64,000 nt of DNA from Pseudoneurospora amorphoporcata. Taxonomy: Eukaryota > Ascomycota > Sordariomycetes > Sordariales > Sordariaceae. The position numbers and the translations under genes were made by a program. Shown here in pieces: positions 1 through 10,296 of the stretch; the first letter of the stretch is position 1; each line of letters starts with the position of its first letter. The DNA lies in NCBI GenBank assembly GCA_033297205.1, contig MU859102.1:154820-218819 (forward strand), read 5' to 3'. A model generated the notes under the pieces. It was not told the DNA's origin, ran no database searches, and saw nothing but the letters and a program-made list of their open reading frames with translations.

Positions 1-1463
1 TCAGGGATCTCAAACATGGAAGGATAGAGTGGGAAATGGGGGGTTGTACTCTTCGCGGCAGCCTGGATGAAGCTGGCCAGGATGAAAGACATGTAGTAGC
101 CGGGATAGAAACCATGCCAGAAAGCGCTGGTGGTAAATGTAGCCAAAGTAGCGCTAAAACCAGGCTTCTTGCCACGGGGGGTGACGCGCAGGTAGACGTA
201 GTTGCGCAGCCACTTGCTGGTGTTGATGTTCCAGTTGTCGAGGTACGCCTTAGTGTTTTGCGCCGTCTCCATGCTTATTGGGCGGATGTTCTGGAGCCTA
301 TCCCAAGACACCTTGCCCGTGGCAGGGTCAACGCCGTTGAAGCCCAAACCGCTGAGGATGCATGCGCCCTCTGTCATCATCCAGACACCATAGTACTTGG
401 CGCGCGCCGTGAGGCCGACCATGTGCAGGAAGAGAAGACGGACGATGAAGCTGTGGCTCACGAAGCCGTCACCGAGCAGAGACTCGGGCGAGAACCAGGT
501 AGACAGCCAGATGAAGAGCATGAGCCAGGAGAAACCGGTAGCCAGCTTGATCATGGCCGGCGTGCCGCTACGAGGAATCTTGCGCTTGCGTCTGGTAGGA
601 GGCTTCTTGGCAAGATCGACAGTCTTAGGAACGTCGAACATGGTGGTGTCGAGCCATCGACGGTATTCAGCAAAGTCGAAGGCGGGTCCGATCATGAGAC
701 TGGGGAAGAAGAAAACATATCCAAAGTAGTCCAACAGGGAGGGCAGTTCCTTGAGCCGTCTGTCCTTCTGGAAGTCGGACAGATGATCATCGGGAAGAAC
801 ACCGTCGGCCACGTTCCAGCAGAAAGCGCTAAGCTTCATGACCAGCACCATCTGCGCTCCTGTAATATCGATCGTCTCTGGGGCATTGAGGCGTTGGCGC
901 GTAATGTGGTTGACGCTCATGTGGCCCATGAGGAAGACGAAGCCGATCCATGGCATATAAGGGGAGCCCCGCAGGAACTTTGCGATCGAGTATGCGCCAA
1001 TGGAGGAGATTAGGACGGTTCGGAGGCCAACCCATAGGTCGAAGAGGCCGACGAGATAAAAGACGCCGATGCTGGGAGGGAACACACGTTAGATGCGGTT
1101 CTTCTTGTTGCGCGCATATAACCCGACTCCGTCGTTGCTTGAGCTTGTGTGATTACGCACCTTAGACAGAAGAAGTTCTTGAGGTGAGGACGACTATCGG
1201 GGACCCTCTTCAGCAGGCCAGCAAGTGGGTAAGACAAAAAGAAGGAAAAGACGAGTTTGACTATCAGAAGGATAGGGTTAGCAACACTCGAAGTCATATT
1301 ATATGCAAGGACACATGGAAGCTGCTCACGCTCATCCGGGCTGGTCCCAATCTTGTCGCCCAGGTAGGCAAAGGCTGGCAAAAAATTGGGTGTTAGCAAC
1401 AAGTCGAAGGCGTCGTCATCCTGAGAGCAATGCGGTCATACGAGGATGTATAAAAGATATCAT
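1..1463 (-). CDS. ALE1: Lysophospholipid acyltransferase, MBOAT family (partial at 3' end)
   Basis: Membrane-bound O-acyltransferase that re-acylates lysophospholipids in the ER (Lands cycle). I infer four exons on the minus strand: 1463-1442, 1374-1330, 1260-1161 and 1071 to the window edge. Introns 1375-1441, 1261-1329 and 1072-1160 have GT donors (GTATGA, GTGAGC, GTGCGT) and branch points such as TTGCTAAC. Joined, the N-terminus reads MISFIHPPFAYLGDKIG then SPDELKLVFSFFLSYPLAG, as in fungal ALE1 proteins. About 412 residues are visible. The MBOAT core appears near 250-40: TSKWLRNYVYLR, then FWHGFYPGYY, whose His is the expected catalytic residue. Several hydrophobic segments are present. 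The C-terminus lies outside the window. The short exons 1 and 2 are inferred from splice signals; the rest is clear. Confidence 0.93.
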
Positions 1464-2773
1464 GTTGAAATGTATGACGGCTTAGATCGCGCGTAGGCGT
1501 GAATAGGTCGGACAGGAGATTATGCAACAATTCGACGCTTCTGCTTCTGCCTGCGCGCTACTCCATTGCACGCCGCTCGAGAGCTATGATGTTGGATGTA
1601 GGTCGGCTTTCTCACGTCCGCAGGAATGTGAATCGATGCGAACCGGTGCAGGTTGCAGGTTGCAAGATCGCGTGCAGGGAACGATGAGTTAGAGTCCAGT
1701 AGCGAATTTTATGGAGACTTTCAAGTTGCGCCGATTGAGGATGTACACGTTAACAAATATGCAAACGACCGGCTATGTTTAAGGGCCAAAACTGAGCAAG
1801 AAATTAGTTACAAAGTAGGGATGAAAGGAGTCCGAAATTAAGTTCAAGACGATCTATCTACTCTATTTTTCGCAGGTTTTGCTTTCGTCCGAAGATTGCT
1901 ACAAAGTCGGCTTCCCGTTGTTTGGGACGTCTCAGCTGCCCACCAATTTGTTGTGACATCACCGGATGTTGAGCGCAAACGTGGTGCACGGACCCTACCT
2001 CCTTGTGACAAGCCTGCCGCTATGTCAAATCGGACAGGGGTTTACAACCGTCATCTGGACAGTATAAAAGCACCTTGTTTGGCACCCGGTTTTGGTCTCG
2101 TGGTCCTGATGAAAGACTATTACTGTGAAGGCATTCGCTCAAGGATATGGAACTGGAGGCCTACTCTTCATGTCGTTGGTTACGTTCCAGGTTGCGGTTT
2201 TGATGAATGCACCTGGCTCAGAGCATTTCCAGGGGCAGGGTTAGGGTTGTATGTGTTCACATGGAGTAAGCCGTAGAATAGAGGTATCTCGATGGAGCCA
2301 TGGTCCATGTAGACACTGTTGACATTATTTAACAGTCGTTATATGTTTGTACCAAATAGAGTGATGTGGTACTGATACACTAGTCCTACATACGGCTTGA
2401 ATGGCAGCTTCAATCTGTAGTGGTAACCGCCTAAGCAGTTGCTGTGTAGTGGCAGCAACTCCTCCGCTACAAAATATCATAAACGTGACAGCGGTCTCGA
2501 GGTTTTGCTTTCACGGCTTCTGGAGTTCATCACTCCAGCCTGTATCCTCCAGGGAGTATGTGATGACAATATCTCTGGCGAATGTTCCCGCTCTCAAAGT
2601 TGCTGGTTGTCGCCATAGCGTATCCGCGAAGCGTTTCGGGGGCTTATGTGTTTGTTCGCCTTTCCAACAGTCCGATGGCGGATCATAAAGACCACAAAAC
2701 CAACTAGGGCCTATTCAATGAGGTTGGATTTTCAATTATGTATCGCGTTGTCAGCTCAGAATGGCATGTCCAT
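1464..2773. other. Intergenic: upstream of ALE1, downstream of MMM1
   Basis: About 1.3 kb without a supportable gene. Open frames up to 126 codons exist, but they show no family motif or splice-linked continuation. A short telomere-like stretch (two GGGTTA-type units) lies at about 2236-2249. Confidence 0.6.
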
Positions 2774-4104
2774 TCACGGCATAGAACCAGGCATCGACCC
2801 AGGCATCGACCCGGCTCCGGGAAACTCCTCCTCTGCCCTCGGGCGATGCCTATACCTTAGCGAGTCTGGCACTCTGTCGGCGCCTCCATGCGCTTCGGCT
2901 TCGATCTCTTTCCGAGCCTCCTCTCTCACGTCCTTAGCGATATCCACTCCTTTGGCCTTGCTCATGGACCTTTCCACATCTGAGATGGTCTCATCGCCGC
3001 CGCGGGTATTCTTCTTGCGAGGCCACATGTTAGGTAGGGCAATCTCCTGGAACCTCGGCTCCACGCACCGCTCATCGAACCACCGATGGAGACGTGATTC
3101 GACGAGCTGTGCAATCTTGGGGACATCCTGCAGCCTTGAGCGACTGCCCAAGAGACTGCGAATGGAAAAGTCCAGACGATAGTCATCGAGGAAGGTAAAG
3201 ATCATCTTCGCGGGCTCGTTGTTGGACGGGTTGCTGGGGATGAACGATATGGACAGTGTGCCGCTGAACCTAACAACCGAAACAGCCAGGGCCACAGGGA
3301 GAACGGCGCTGAGTCTCTTGGGATAGTTGAGCAGCAGCTTTGTCTCTACAGCCAGGGTGATCATGTCACTAAGGTCAACGTCCATTCTGGCTTGAAGACG
3401 CGCGCCTTCTCTCGTGGCCATATTGGCGTCAAAAGCCTTGCCGGTTCCGAAGCTAAGGCCATCTTCGTCCACCGGGATGATGCGACAGTTGCTAAAGATG
3501 GGAAAATCTTCGCCCAGGCTAAGTTCTGTAACTTTGATCTCGTCTAGGAAGTCGGGTCGGGCGGTACCGTTGAGCGCCTTGCTCAGGGAGGAGAGGATCG
3601 CATCGTCGTGTTGGGCGTCGCTGCGGAATTGGGCAATGGTTTGGGCGATCAGCACGTTGAACCAGTCGAGACTTTCTGGCTGATGGCTGTCGACCTTGTA
3701 GTATGTTTTGCTGAGGATGGACCCGGTTGTCAAGGTGGGAGGACCAGGGCGCAACACATGCTTCTTGTTTAGAGCTGGGTTCTGCACAAGCTGGAGCGCA
3801 TTGGTTTCTCGTAGGCTCAGGATCGATTTCTTGTGTGCTAACGTTCGAGATCTTCGGTCGGTAGCGCGGATCGAGGCGACGACTTCGGGCGAGGGAGGGT
3901 CACCAAATATGAAGAACTTGATGAAGGCGGCGAGCAAGAGCACCACCGACAGCTGGCCGAGGATGAGACCCTGCGTAAAGGACAAGCTGTCAGACGCGGT
4001 TGTTCGTCAGTCAGTTGGTTATGAGGGCCGGGTGCAGCGGGGTGGTTCTTGTGGACGATTTGGACTCACGTAGGCTCCGACCTTGCTGGGCAAATGTCGG
4101 CCAT
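2774..4104 (-). CDS. MMM1: Maintenance of mitochondrial morphology protein 1 (ERMES subunit)
   Basis: ER-anchored subunit of the ERMES complex, which tethers ER to mitochondria and moves phospholipids through its SMP domain. Two exons: 4104-4070 (MADICPARSEP) and 3986-2774, with intron 3987-4069 (GTGAGT donor, CTGAC branch points, GACAG acceptor). The joined protein is 415 aa, the usual fungal MMM1 length. A luminal N-terminus is followed by one membrane segment (LILGQLSVVLLLAAFIKFF, residues about 17-37) and the SMP domain (about 90-320; motifs ESLDWFNVL and LGEDFPIFSN). The region after it carries WPRKKN as in family members. Oddity: the last residues are a tandem MPGS repeat encoded by 12-bp repeats. 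It is divergent from VPS45, with 531 bp between the start codons. The first exon is inferred from splice signals and frame. Confidence 0.95.
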
Positions 4105-4635
4105 ATTGCTTGGGGTTATCGAGGAGAAGAAAGCATCTGCCCGTTCGGTGTTTGGAGAGCTGCTTCTGGGGCTGCGTCTGCATCTCCAAAAAGGAAAACC
4201 AGCAAGGTTCCATCATTTTATCAGTTTGCGTGACGTCGCACGGGCTAGGGTTAGCTGTGCAAGGCGCACTGCAGCCGCAACCTCCAGGCACCCTTGTCCC
4301 CGCGACTTGCACATCAACTTAATTAACCCTCTCCATCAACCCTGAGCTTTGAGTCGAGCTTCCCGTCATCAAAACATGACAAGCTTCAACCGAACACCAT
4401 ATTTTAATAACTCTTTGACATATCCTTCCTAACTAGGCTCGAAGTGGAAAACAGTCCGGGCTCTGGCTTGGCCGATAACCGGTGCCGTACGTTGCTTGTA
4501 TATACGTTCGAGCCCCGGAAACCATTGGCGGGCTCAGGAGTCCGGAAGCATTGTGATTGCGCGGGACGTGACGCCTATTGATTCGAACCTCGTCGAAACC
4601 CCAAAGCCCAGAATCACAACACTTAATCGCCCAAG
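4105..4635. promoter_or_regulatory. Shared divergent promoter region MMM1 / VPS45
   Basis: 531 bp separate the two start codons, so both core promoters and leaders must fit here. A CRE-like TGACGTCG is seen at 4231-4238 and a GGGTTAG element just after it at about 4247. No obvious TATA box is seen on either side. Factor binding is inference only. Confidence 0.5.
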
Positions 4636-6474
4636 ATGGATTTGATACAGGCAGCATCCGGTTATGTGACCAAGATGGTGACGGTCGGTGAAAACGCCGG
4701 GACTGCCGCTGCGCCGTCGGCCAAGATGAAGATGCTCTTGCTGGACAAGGACACTGTTCCCTGCATCTCGGCCGCCGTCACTGTATCAACCCTTCTCAAC
4801 CATGAAGTCTATCTTACCGATCGGCTGGACAATCCTAAACGGGAAAAGATGAGGCATATGCGCTGTCTCTGTTTCGTGAGGCCACATCCCGACACCATCG
4901 GCCTGTTAATCGACGAGCTACGAGACCCCAAGTACGGAGAGTACCACCTCTACTTCAGCAACGTTGTCAAAAAGTCGGCTCTTGAACGGCTAGCGGAAGC
5001 CGATGACCACGAGGTGGTGAAGGTGGTGCAGGAGTACTTCATGGATTACGTCGTTATCAACACCGACTTGTTCTCACTCAACATGTCCCTACCTATGAAT
5101 CGGATATGGAGCGGCAGTCCCGATACCTGGAACACCGACTCCTTACAACGGTGCACCGAAGGCGTCATTGCAGTCTTGTTATCACTCAAGAAGAAGCCCT
5201 TGATCAGGTACCAAAAGAGCAGCCCTCTAGCAAAGAAGCTCGCATCCGAGGTCCGATATTGCATGACCCAGGAGGACCAGCTATTCGACTTTCGCAAGGT
5301 CGACACGCCACCGATTCTCATGATCTTGGACAGACGAGAGGACCCCATTACGCCACTACTCACACAATGGACATACCAAGCCATGGTACATCACCTACTT
5401 GGCATTCGCAACGGCCGAGTCGACCTCAGTGATGTCCCCGAAATCCGTGCCGAGCTAAAGGAGATTGTCCTCTCACAGGACCAAGATCCCTTCTTCCAGA
5501 AGAACATGTACCTCAATTTCGGCGACCTGGGCGGCAACATCAAGGAATACGTGTCACAGTACCAGTCCAAGACGCAGAATAACGCCAATCTCGAGTCCAT
5601 ATCCGACATGAAGCGGTTCATCGAGGAGTACCCCGAATTCAGGAAGCTATCCGGAAACGTCAGCAAACACGTCACCTTGGTCTCCGAGCTAAGCAGGAGA
5701 GTCGGAGCACAGAGTCTACTCGAAGTTAGCGAGGTTGAGCAAAGCTTAGCTTGCAATGATAACCATGCCGCCGACCTCAAGGTAAAGCCGAGCCTCACCT
5801 TCCATCTTATCATAGGTAGCCGTATACTGACACTCCCAATCTCACAGAACATCCAAAGACTAATCCAATCCCCCACCGTAACCCCGGACAACAAAGTCAT
5901 CCTCGTCGCCCTCTACGCCCTCCGCTACTCCAAATCGCCCTCAAGCCAGCTACCCATGCTCGTCGACCTTCTCTCCGCCGCCGGCGGCGTTCCCACCCGC
6001 CGCTCCGACCGCGTCGCCAAGCTTCTGGCCTACCACTCCTCGTTGCACGCCACCACCGGCGGCTCCGGCTCCGGCGTAGGCGGTATCGCGGACATCTTCG
6101 AGTCCACAGGAATCTTCGGCGGGGCCGGCAACCGGTTCAAGGTGCTCAAGGGCGTCGAGAACGTGTACACGCAGCACTCCCCCTTGCTGGAGACGACGCT
6201 GCAGAACCTGGTCAAGGGCAAGCTGCGGGAGCAGCAGTATCCGTTTGTGGACGGTGGCGGGTCGACGAGGGATAAGCCGCAGGATATCATTGTGTTCATC
6301 ATTGGCGGAGCGACGTATGAGGAGGCGAAGATGGTGGCCGAGATTAATGCGAGTGTACCGGGCGTCAGGGTGGTGTTGGGGGGTACGACGGTGCATAATG
6401 CGCAGAGCTTTTTGGAGGAGGTGGAGGAGGCTGTGGGGGGGTGGCCGGAGGTGGGGCCGCAGGGGAGGAGGTAG
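4636..6474 (+). CDS. VPS45: Vacuolar protein sorting protein 45 (Sec1/Munc18 family)
   Basis: SM protein that binds the Tlg2/Pep12-type syntaxin and controls SNARE fusion at the trans-Golgi/endosome on the way to the vacuole. The start ATG at 4636 sits in a strong CCAAGATGG context. The exons are 4636-5781 and 5848-6474 (590 aa; yeast Vps45 is 577). Family hallmarks include KMLLLDKDTVPCISAAV near the N-terminus, EVYLTDRLD, ILDRREDPITPLLTQWTYQAMVHHLLG around residue 230-255, and IIVFIIGGATYEEA near the C-terminus. The 66-bp intron 5782-5847 has donor GTAAAG, branch ATACTGAC and acceptor CTCACAG. It is a multiple of three without a stop, so the frame stays open if it is retained (612 aa). Splicing joins DLK to NIQRLIQSP, as expected for the family. 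Confidence 0.95.
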   Translation: MDLIQAASGYVTKMVTVGENAGTAAAPSAKMKMLLLDKDTVPCISAAVTVSTLLNHEVYLTDRLDNPKREKMRHMRCLCFVRPHPDTIGLLIDELRDPKYGEYHLYFSNVVKKSALERLAEADDHEVVKVVQEYFMDYVVINTDLFSLNMSLPMNRIWSGSPDTWNTDSLQRCTEGVIAVLLSLKKKPLIRYQKSSPLAKKLASEVRYCMTQEDQLFDFRKVDTPPILMILDRREDPITPLLTQWTYQAMVHHLLGIRNGRVDLSDVPEIRAELKEIVLSQDQDPFFQKNMYLNFGDLGGNIKEYVSQYQSKTQNNANLESISDMKRFIEEYPEFRKLSGNVSKHVTLVSELSRRVGAQSLLEVSEVEQSLACNDNHAADLKVKPSLTFHLIIGSRILTLPISQNIQRLIQSPTVTPDNKVILVALYALRYSKSPSSQLPMLVDLLSAAGGVPTRRSDRVAKLLAYHSSLHATTGGSGSGVGGIADIFESTGIFGGAGNRFKVLKGVENVYTQHSPLLETTLQNLVKGKLREQQYPFVDGGGSTRDKPQDIIVFIIGGATYEEAKMVAEINASVPGVRVVLGGTTVHNAQSFLEEVEEAVGGWPEVGPQGRR

Positions 6475-6738
6475 GGCGGTATTGATGAGTAGGGAGTACA
6501 GGAGATACGATGATGGGGAGGCGTAATTAGCGGACGCGGAGCGAGACAGCATGGTATCATGATCTTGATGGGATAGTTGGTGATGATAAATATCTCTAGA
6601 TGGGTACGGTTGGCGGTATCTACATCTCTATACGCGCGTGAAGACACTGGACATTGGCAATACTTCGCTAACCATCCATTCCCATATACACCCCGCCACC
6701 TCACCATTTTCTATCAAGACACCCATCACCTTCGGCAC

Positions 6739-8395
6739 TTAAACGAGGGCTACACTATCCATACACCCGTACCCCGCCGCCACTCCTCCCTCCTCACTCT
6801 TATCCCCCTTCGTCCTCAACAAGTAACCCGCCTCCTCATTGAACTTGACCTCCCCACTGCTCTGATCCCACAAACAAGTACCATAAACACCCAACTCACA
6901 AATCACGCCTCCCTGTTCCACAGCACCGTTCCTCAGGATACTGTTTGCCAGCGCAGGCGGCTCGATGATCTCCATGAGGATGAAACTGTTCCAGTGTTCC
7001 TCCGGAATGGTCTTAAGCTGCTCCGGGATTGCTGACCGATAAAAGTTGTTGCCGCCGCCTTCGCGTTGGGGCTTCATCACGTATTTCTGGCAGCCCGTGG
7101 GGGAGGTGGCGAGTGCCCGGGCGTGCAGACCGGAGGGGGAGGTATCCAGCGGATAAATGTTGGTGAATGTCTTGAGCAAGCGCTGGGTCTTTTCAGAGGT
7201 GGGGGACATGAACTTGGCGAGAGCCGAAGGGACGGAGTTGGTGTTCGACTCTTCAGGGGTGGCAAGGACTTGCTGCACCTTTTTCATCCCCGCCAGCTGG
7301 GTAAGCACCGTGGGACAGCAGACGGCGTTGGACCGCTCGATCTGGTAGCGCGCTTCCCACGCTTGTTGGGTGGGGTAGTCGCCGGGTCCGTAGCCGGCGC
7401 GGAGGTAGACGACTGCTACCTCGAAAACGAGGGAGGGGTTGCTGGGGAGGGCGTAGATGAGTTGGCGCTGGGCGGTGGGGGCGATGGTGGTGTGGGTGAG
7501 GATTTCGGAGAAGGGGAGGCGGAAGACCGGCACTGAGCCAGAAGACGAAAGAGCGTATTCGAGGTGGCGCTGGTCGAAGACGTTGCGCTCGCCAGACTGG
7601 GTGAGGAAGAGGACGCATGTTGGGTGGCCGAGGGTGGAAGGGCCGTAGGCGTCGAAGGCGGCGCGGAGACCGGCGGCGAGACCGGCTGCGGAGTCGTTGG
7701 AGGGGAGGTCGAGGTTCGTGGCGAAAGCGGAAAATGAGAGGAGGGGGTACTCGTGCTGGGCGAGGTGTTTGTGAAGGAGGGAGGTCTGGGTGGACAGGCC
7801 GCCGAAGGAGGAGGCGATGGTGTTGAATTCGACTTGCTTGATTTGCAGGGAGGACTCGTCTTGGTGAACCATGTAGTCGGAGCGGAAGAGGCCTAGGGCG
7901 AGGTTCTTACCGGCATGAGTGGTGAGTATGTTGTTCATCCAAGATCATGATGTTGCAATTACTTACTTGAACATAGCCCTCCTTCTTCACGCGGAGGTGG
8001 ACATTCCATAAGTTGGCAATGAACTCATCGCCGTCAGCAACCCTTGAAGATTTATCAGTGAAAGTGAACGACATCTACCGTCGATGAGACCAGACATACT
8101 CCTTAACCATCTCCGTGAGGAACTCCTCATCCTGGCTGATAAGAGCATACAGGTCGTTATACGTAGTTTGAATGGCCTTTGCCTCCTCGAAGCAGCTCTT
8201 AGGAAAGGGGCTGGGAAAGAGGGTAACGGGAGCACTCGTGGCGAGAATGCCTTCGGCGTCGTTACCGGCGATGGCAGGTGGTGGGCGCACAGTGAGGCCG
8301 TGGGCTACAGTCCAGTCCTTGACGACTTGCACAAGTCTTTCCCTTTCGGCATCTTGGAGAACAGGAGGGTATGAACCCTGAGTAATGGAAGACAT
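6739..8395 (-). CDS. GSH2: Glutathione synthetase
   Basis: ATP-dependent ligase that joins gamma-glutamylcysteine and glycine, the second step of glutathione synthesis (cytosol). Three exons on the minus strand: 8395-8100, 8042-7967 and 7905-6739, giving 512 aa. Intron 8043-8099 starts with GTATGT and joins MVKE to VADGDEFIANLW. Intron 7906-7966 starts with GTAAGT and joins GYVQ to NLALGLFRSDYMVH. Eukaryotic GSS motifs: KQVEFNTIASSFGG (substrate site), the ATP-grasp glycine-rich loop KPQREGGGNN near residue 400, and the C-terminal GCMDSVALV. The exact acceptor of intron 2 (GGTAAG at 7906) is the one that keeps the conserved frame; another CTAG acceptor 14 bases downstream would break it. It is convergent with VPS45 (264 bp between stops). 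Confidence 0.95.
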
Positions 8396-9257
8396 TGTGG
8401 CTTTTAATTTTTATTCTTGTATGATGAGGGTTAGTTGGAATGCTCTGTATAGATAAATTGAGGGGTCACTGTTGACTGAAGAGACTAGTGTGAATGGCAT
8501 CATCTTGGAAGTGGTCATAGACAATGAATCTTCCAAGAGCCATTGTGTATGGAGTTGAGGCTTGCTCATAAAACCCTTAATCCATATTTTCAAGTGTGTC
8601 CACGAGGTGACATGACTTACTTGCTGTGCGTTTACACCGGCTGGAGATGCCAACGATGCTGCGGCGAAGATGGGATGATGGATGAAGCCGTCTGCGGAAG
8701 TAAAACGAATCCCAAGTGGAAGTATCCAGTGGGGCGCTGTCACTGTCAACTGTCACGGAACTGCAGGTTTAGTCTAGTATGCGCGAGGTTGTCTGTAGCT
8801 CTACCTATTTCTTGGCTGTTTGAATGTGATCTTTTGAGACGGGACGTATTTGACCATGTCTTGAATACGCCATATATCACGCAATTGTCCCTTTTCTTCG
8901 AATCTGTCAACTTGAATTTGTAAGCTTCCATCTTTTCTTGACCTGGGATGATTCTGTTACGTTACGCATAGAATTCCAGCAGTTGCACCCCTGGAACTTT
9001 GATGCCCCTCTTTTAGTGGATGAGACGCCAATGTGGCAGGCACAACTAGGCGGTTGCAAGATGAAACGTAACTTACAAGTAAATCTTACCAGGCAGCATA
9101 CAGTCCTTGTCTTCATCCGAATCGTCAACGTTGTGCTTCGTGTAATTAACATTGTATTGCGGTATATTACGAATAGCTGATTACGAGCTATCGAAATCCA
9201 GTGTAGCCTAACGGATAACGTGACTTCGCGTTCGGCGTGTCGGAAACCGCAGCAACC
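8396..9257. other. Intergenic: upstream of GSH2
   Basis: About 0.86 kb with no supportable gene on either strand. The part next to 8396 must hold the GSH2 promoter and leader. I see no strong TATA box. Confidence 0.55.
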
Positions 9258-9573
9258 ATGGCCGCCCGAGACTCCCCAGGTTCCCCGCCGTCCCGTCGGC
9301 CAGACTTTATCCAGACATCACCTCAACTTCAGCTTTGTTTTACGCATCCGGCCATCGATGCCATCAGCCGCGCGCAAGCTGCTTCAAGGCGAGGCATCTG
9401 CTGTGTAAGACGAGGATTATCAGCAGATGCTCTCACCATCGGCGAGTAAGTTTTTGTTGTTGTGTGAAATCATCGCGGTCATATCAATTGGCCTTCGACT
9501 GTTTAGGTTCAGGGAAACCTACCCCTTTCACCTTGTTCTTCCTGATCGCGACACCGAGCGGAGCAGGTGTTGA
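9258..9573 (+). CDS. Candidate small two-exon gene (84 aa, unknown)
   Basis: Unrecognised and weakly supported. An ATG at 9258 in a good context (CAACCATGG) opens a frame that runs to 9445, where a consensus GTAAGT donor follows. An acceptor (GTTTAG) at 9506 lets the frame continue as FRETYPFHLVLPDRDTERSRC to a TGA at 9571-9573. The product would be basic and serine/proline-rich with no recognisable domain, signal peptide or membrane segment. Against it: the 61-bp intron lacks a clear CTAAC-type branch point. It could equally be an upstream open frame in a long leader of the SNF2 gene at 10297, or chance. Confidence 0.22.
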
Positions 9574-10296
9574 GTGGCAACGGCTACTGCGCCTCGCAAT
9601 TTTACATTCAAGCCCAATCTGAGCATCATGTCAGACATCGCCTTCATTCACGCTTCATTCACGGCTCCCATTGTCATGGCCCAAGGCAGACCTGCCCCCT
9701 ATTCTAGACCATATGACGCCCGTTTGGATTTCTGTTTCATCCAACTAACCGCCCCCACCCCCAAACACCTCGTTTCTTTCTGATATATGGCCGCAAATTA
9801 GGTCCTCGAGTGTGATTTAGCGCCTGAATCTCAGTTCGCCCTTCACTGCTCAATTTGTCATTGTTTTCCACCTTCCCCGCGATATATATATATATATATC
9901 GGTTTTTCTCTTTCCTTCGTCACCAATCCCAGCATCATCCTTCCCCTCCCGCTGCGAGTTGTTGGGGTCTTTGCGCCTCGAGCAGACACCCAGAGAATTT
10001 CCCCATACGCGCTTCCGAGAGACCAAATCGGGTTACTACACGCCAAAAGCAGGACCACCGTCAAAATCGCCATGAGCCGGCCCTATTACCGACACTAACT
10101 CGCAATTCTTTCAGCTTTCCCTCAAGTGGCAGAACAATATCCGGTCGTCAAGAAAAAGAGTGAACGGCTAGGCCATTGGTCCAACACAGGTTCCTTCCAC
10201 ATTTGTAAGGCTCTCCTTTCTGATTGTCTAAGCATATTTGGTACGATACTAATGACTGCCTCCATCAGCATCAGAAACCCGTTTGGCGCCTGCACA
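9574..10296. promoter_or_regulatory. Leader / promoter region of the SNF2-type gene with leader introns
   Basis: No coding gene is seen. An AT dinucleotide run lies at 9882-9899. Two splice signals precede the ATG at 10297: an acceptor TTCTTTCAG ending at 10114 with CACTAACTC upstream, and a full intron 10205-10268 (GTAAGG donor, TACTAATGAC branch, ATCAG acceptor). They suggest a spliced 5' leader. The donor of the first intron is not identified. Confidence 0.5.
9882..9899. repeat. (AT)9 dinucleotide repeat
   Basis: Uninterrupted AT repeat in the upstream region of the SNF2-type gene; it may vary in length between isolates. Confidence 0.9.

Noticed and set aside
1896..2276. 126-codon frame in the ALE1/MMM1 intergenic region
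   Set aside because: No domain, no start context or splice partner; composition like its surroundings.
4560..4640. GGTTCGAATC on the minus strand, similar to a tRNA B box
   Set aside because: No A box or cloverleaf at the right distance; it sits in the VPS45 leader.
8043..8078. 36-bp intron in GSH2 using donor GTAGAT
   Set aside because: The GTATGT donor at 8099 gives a normal 57-bp intron and the conserved MVKE-VADGDEF junction.
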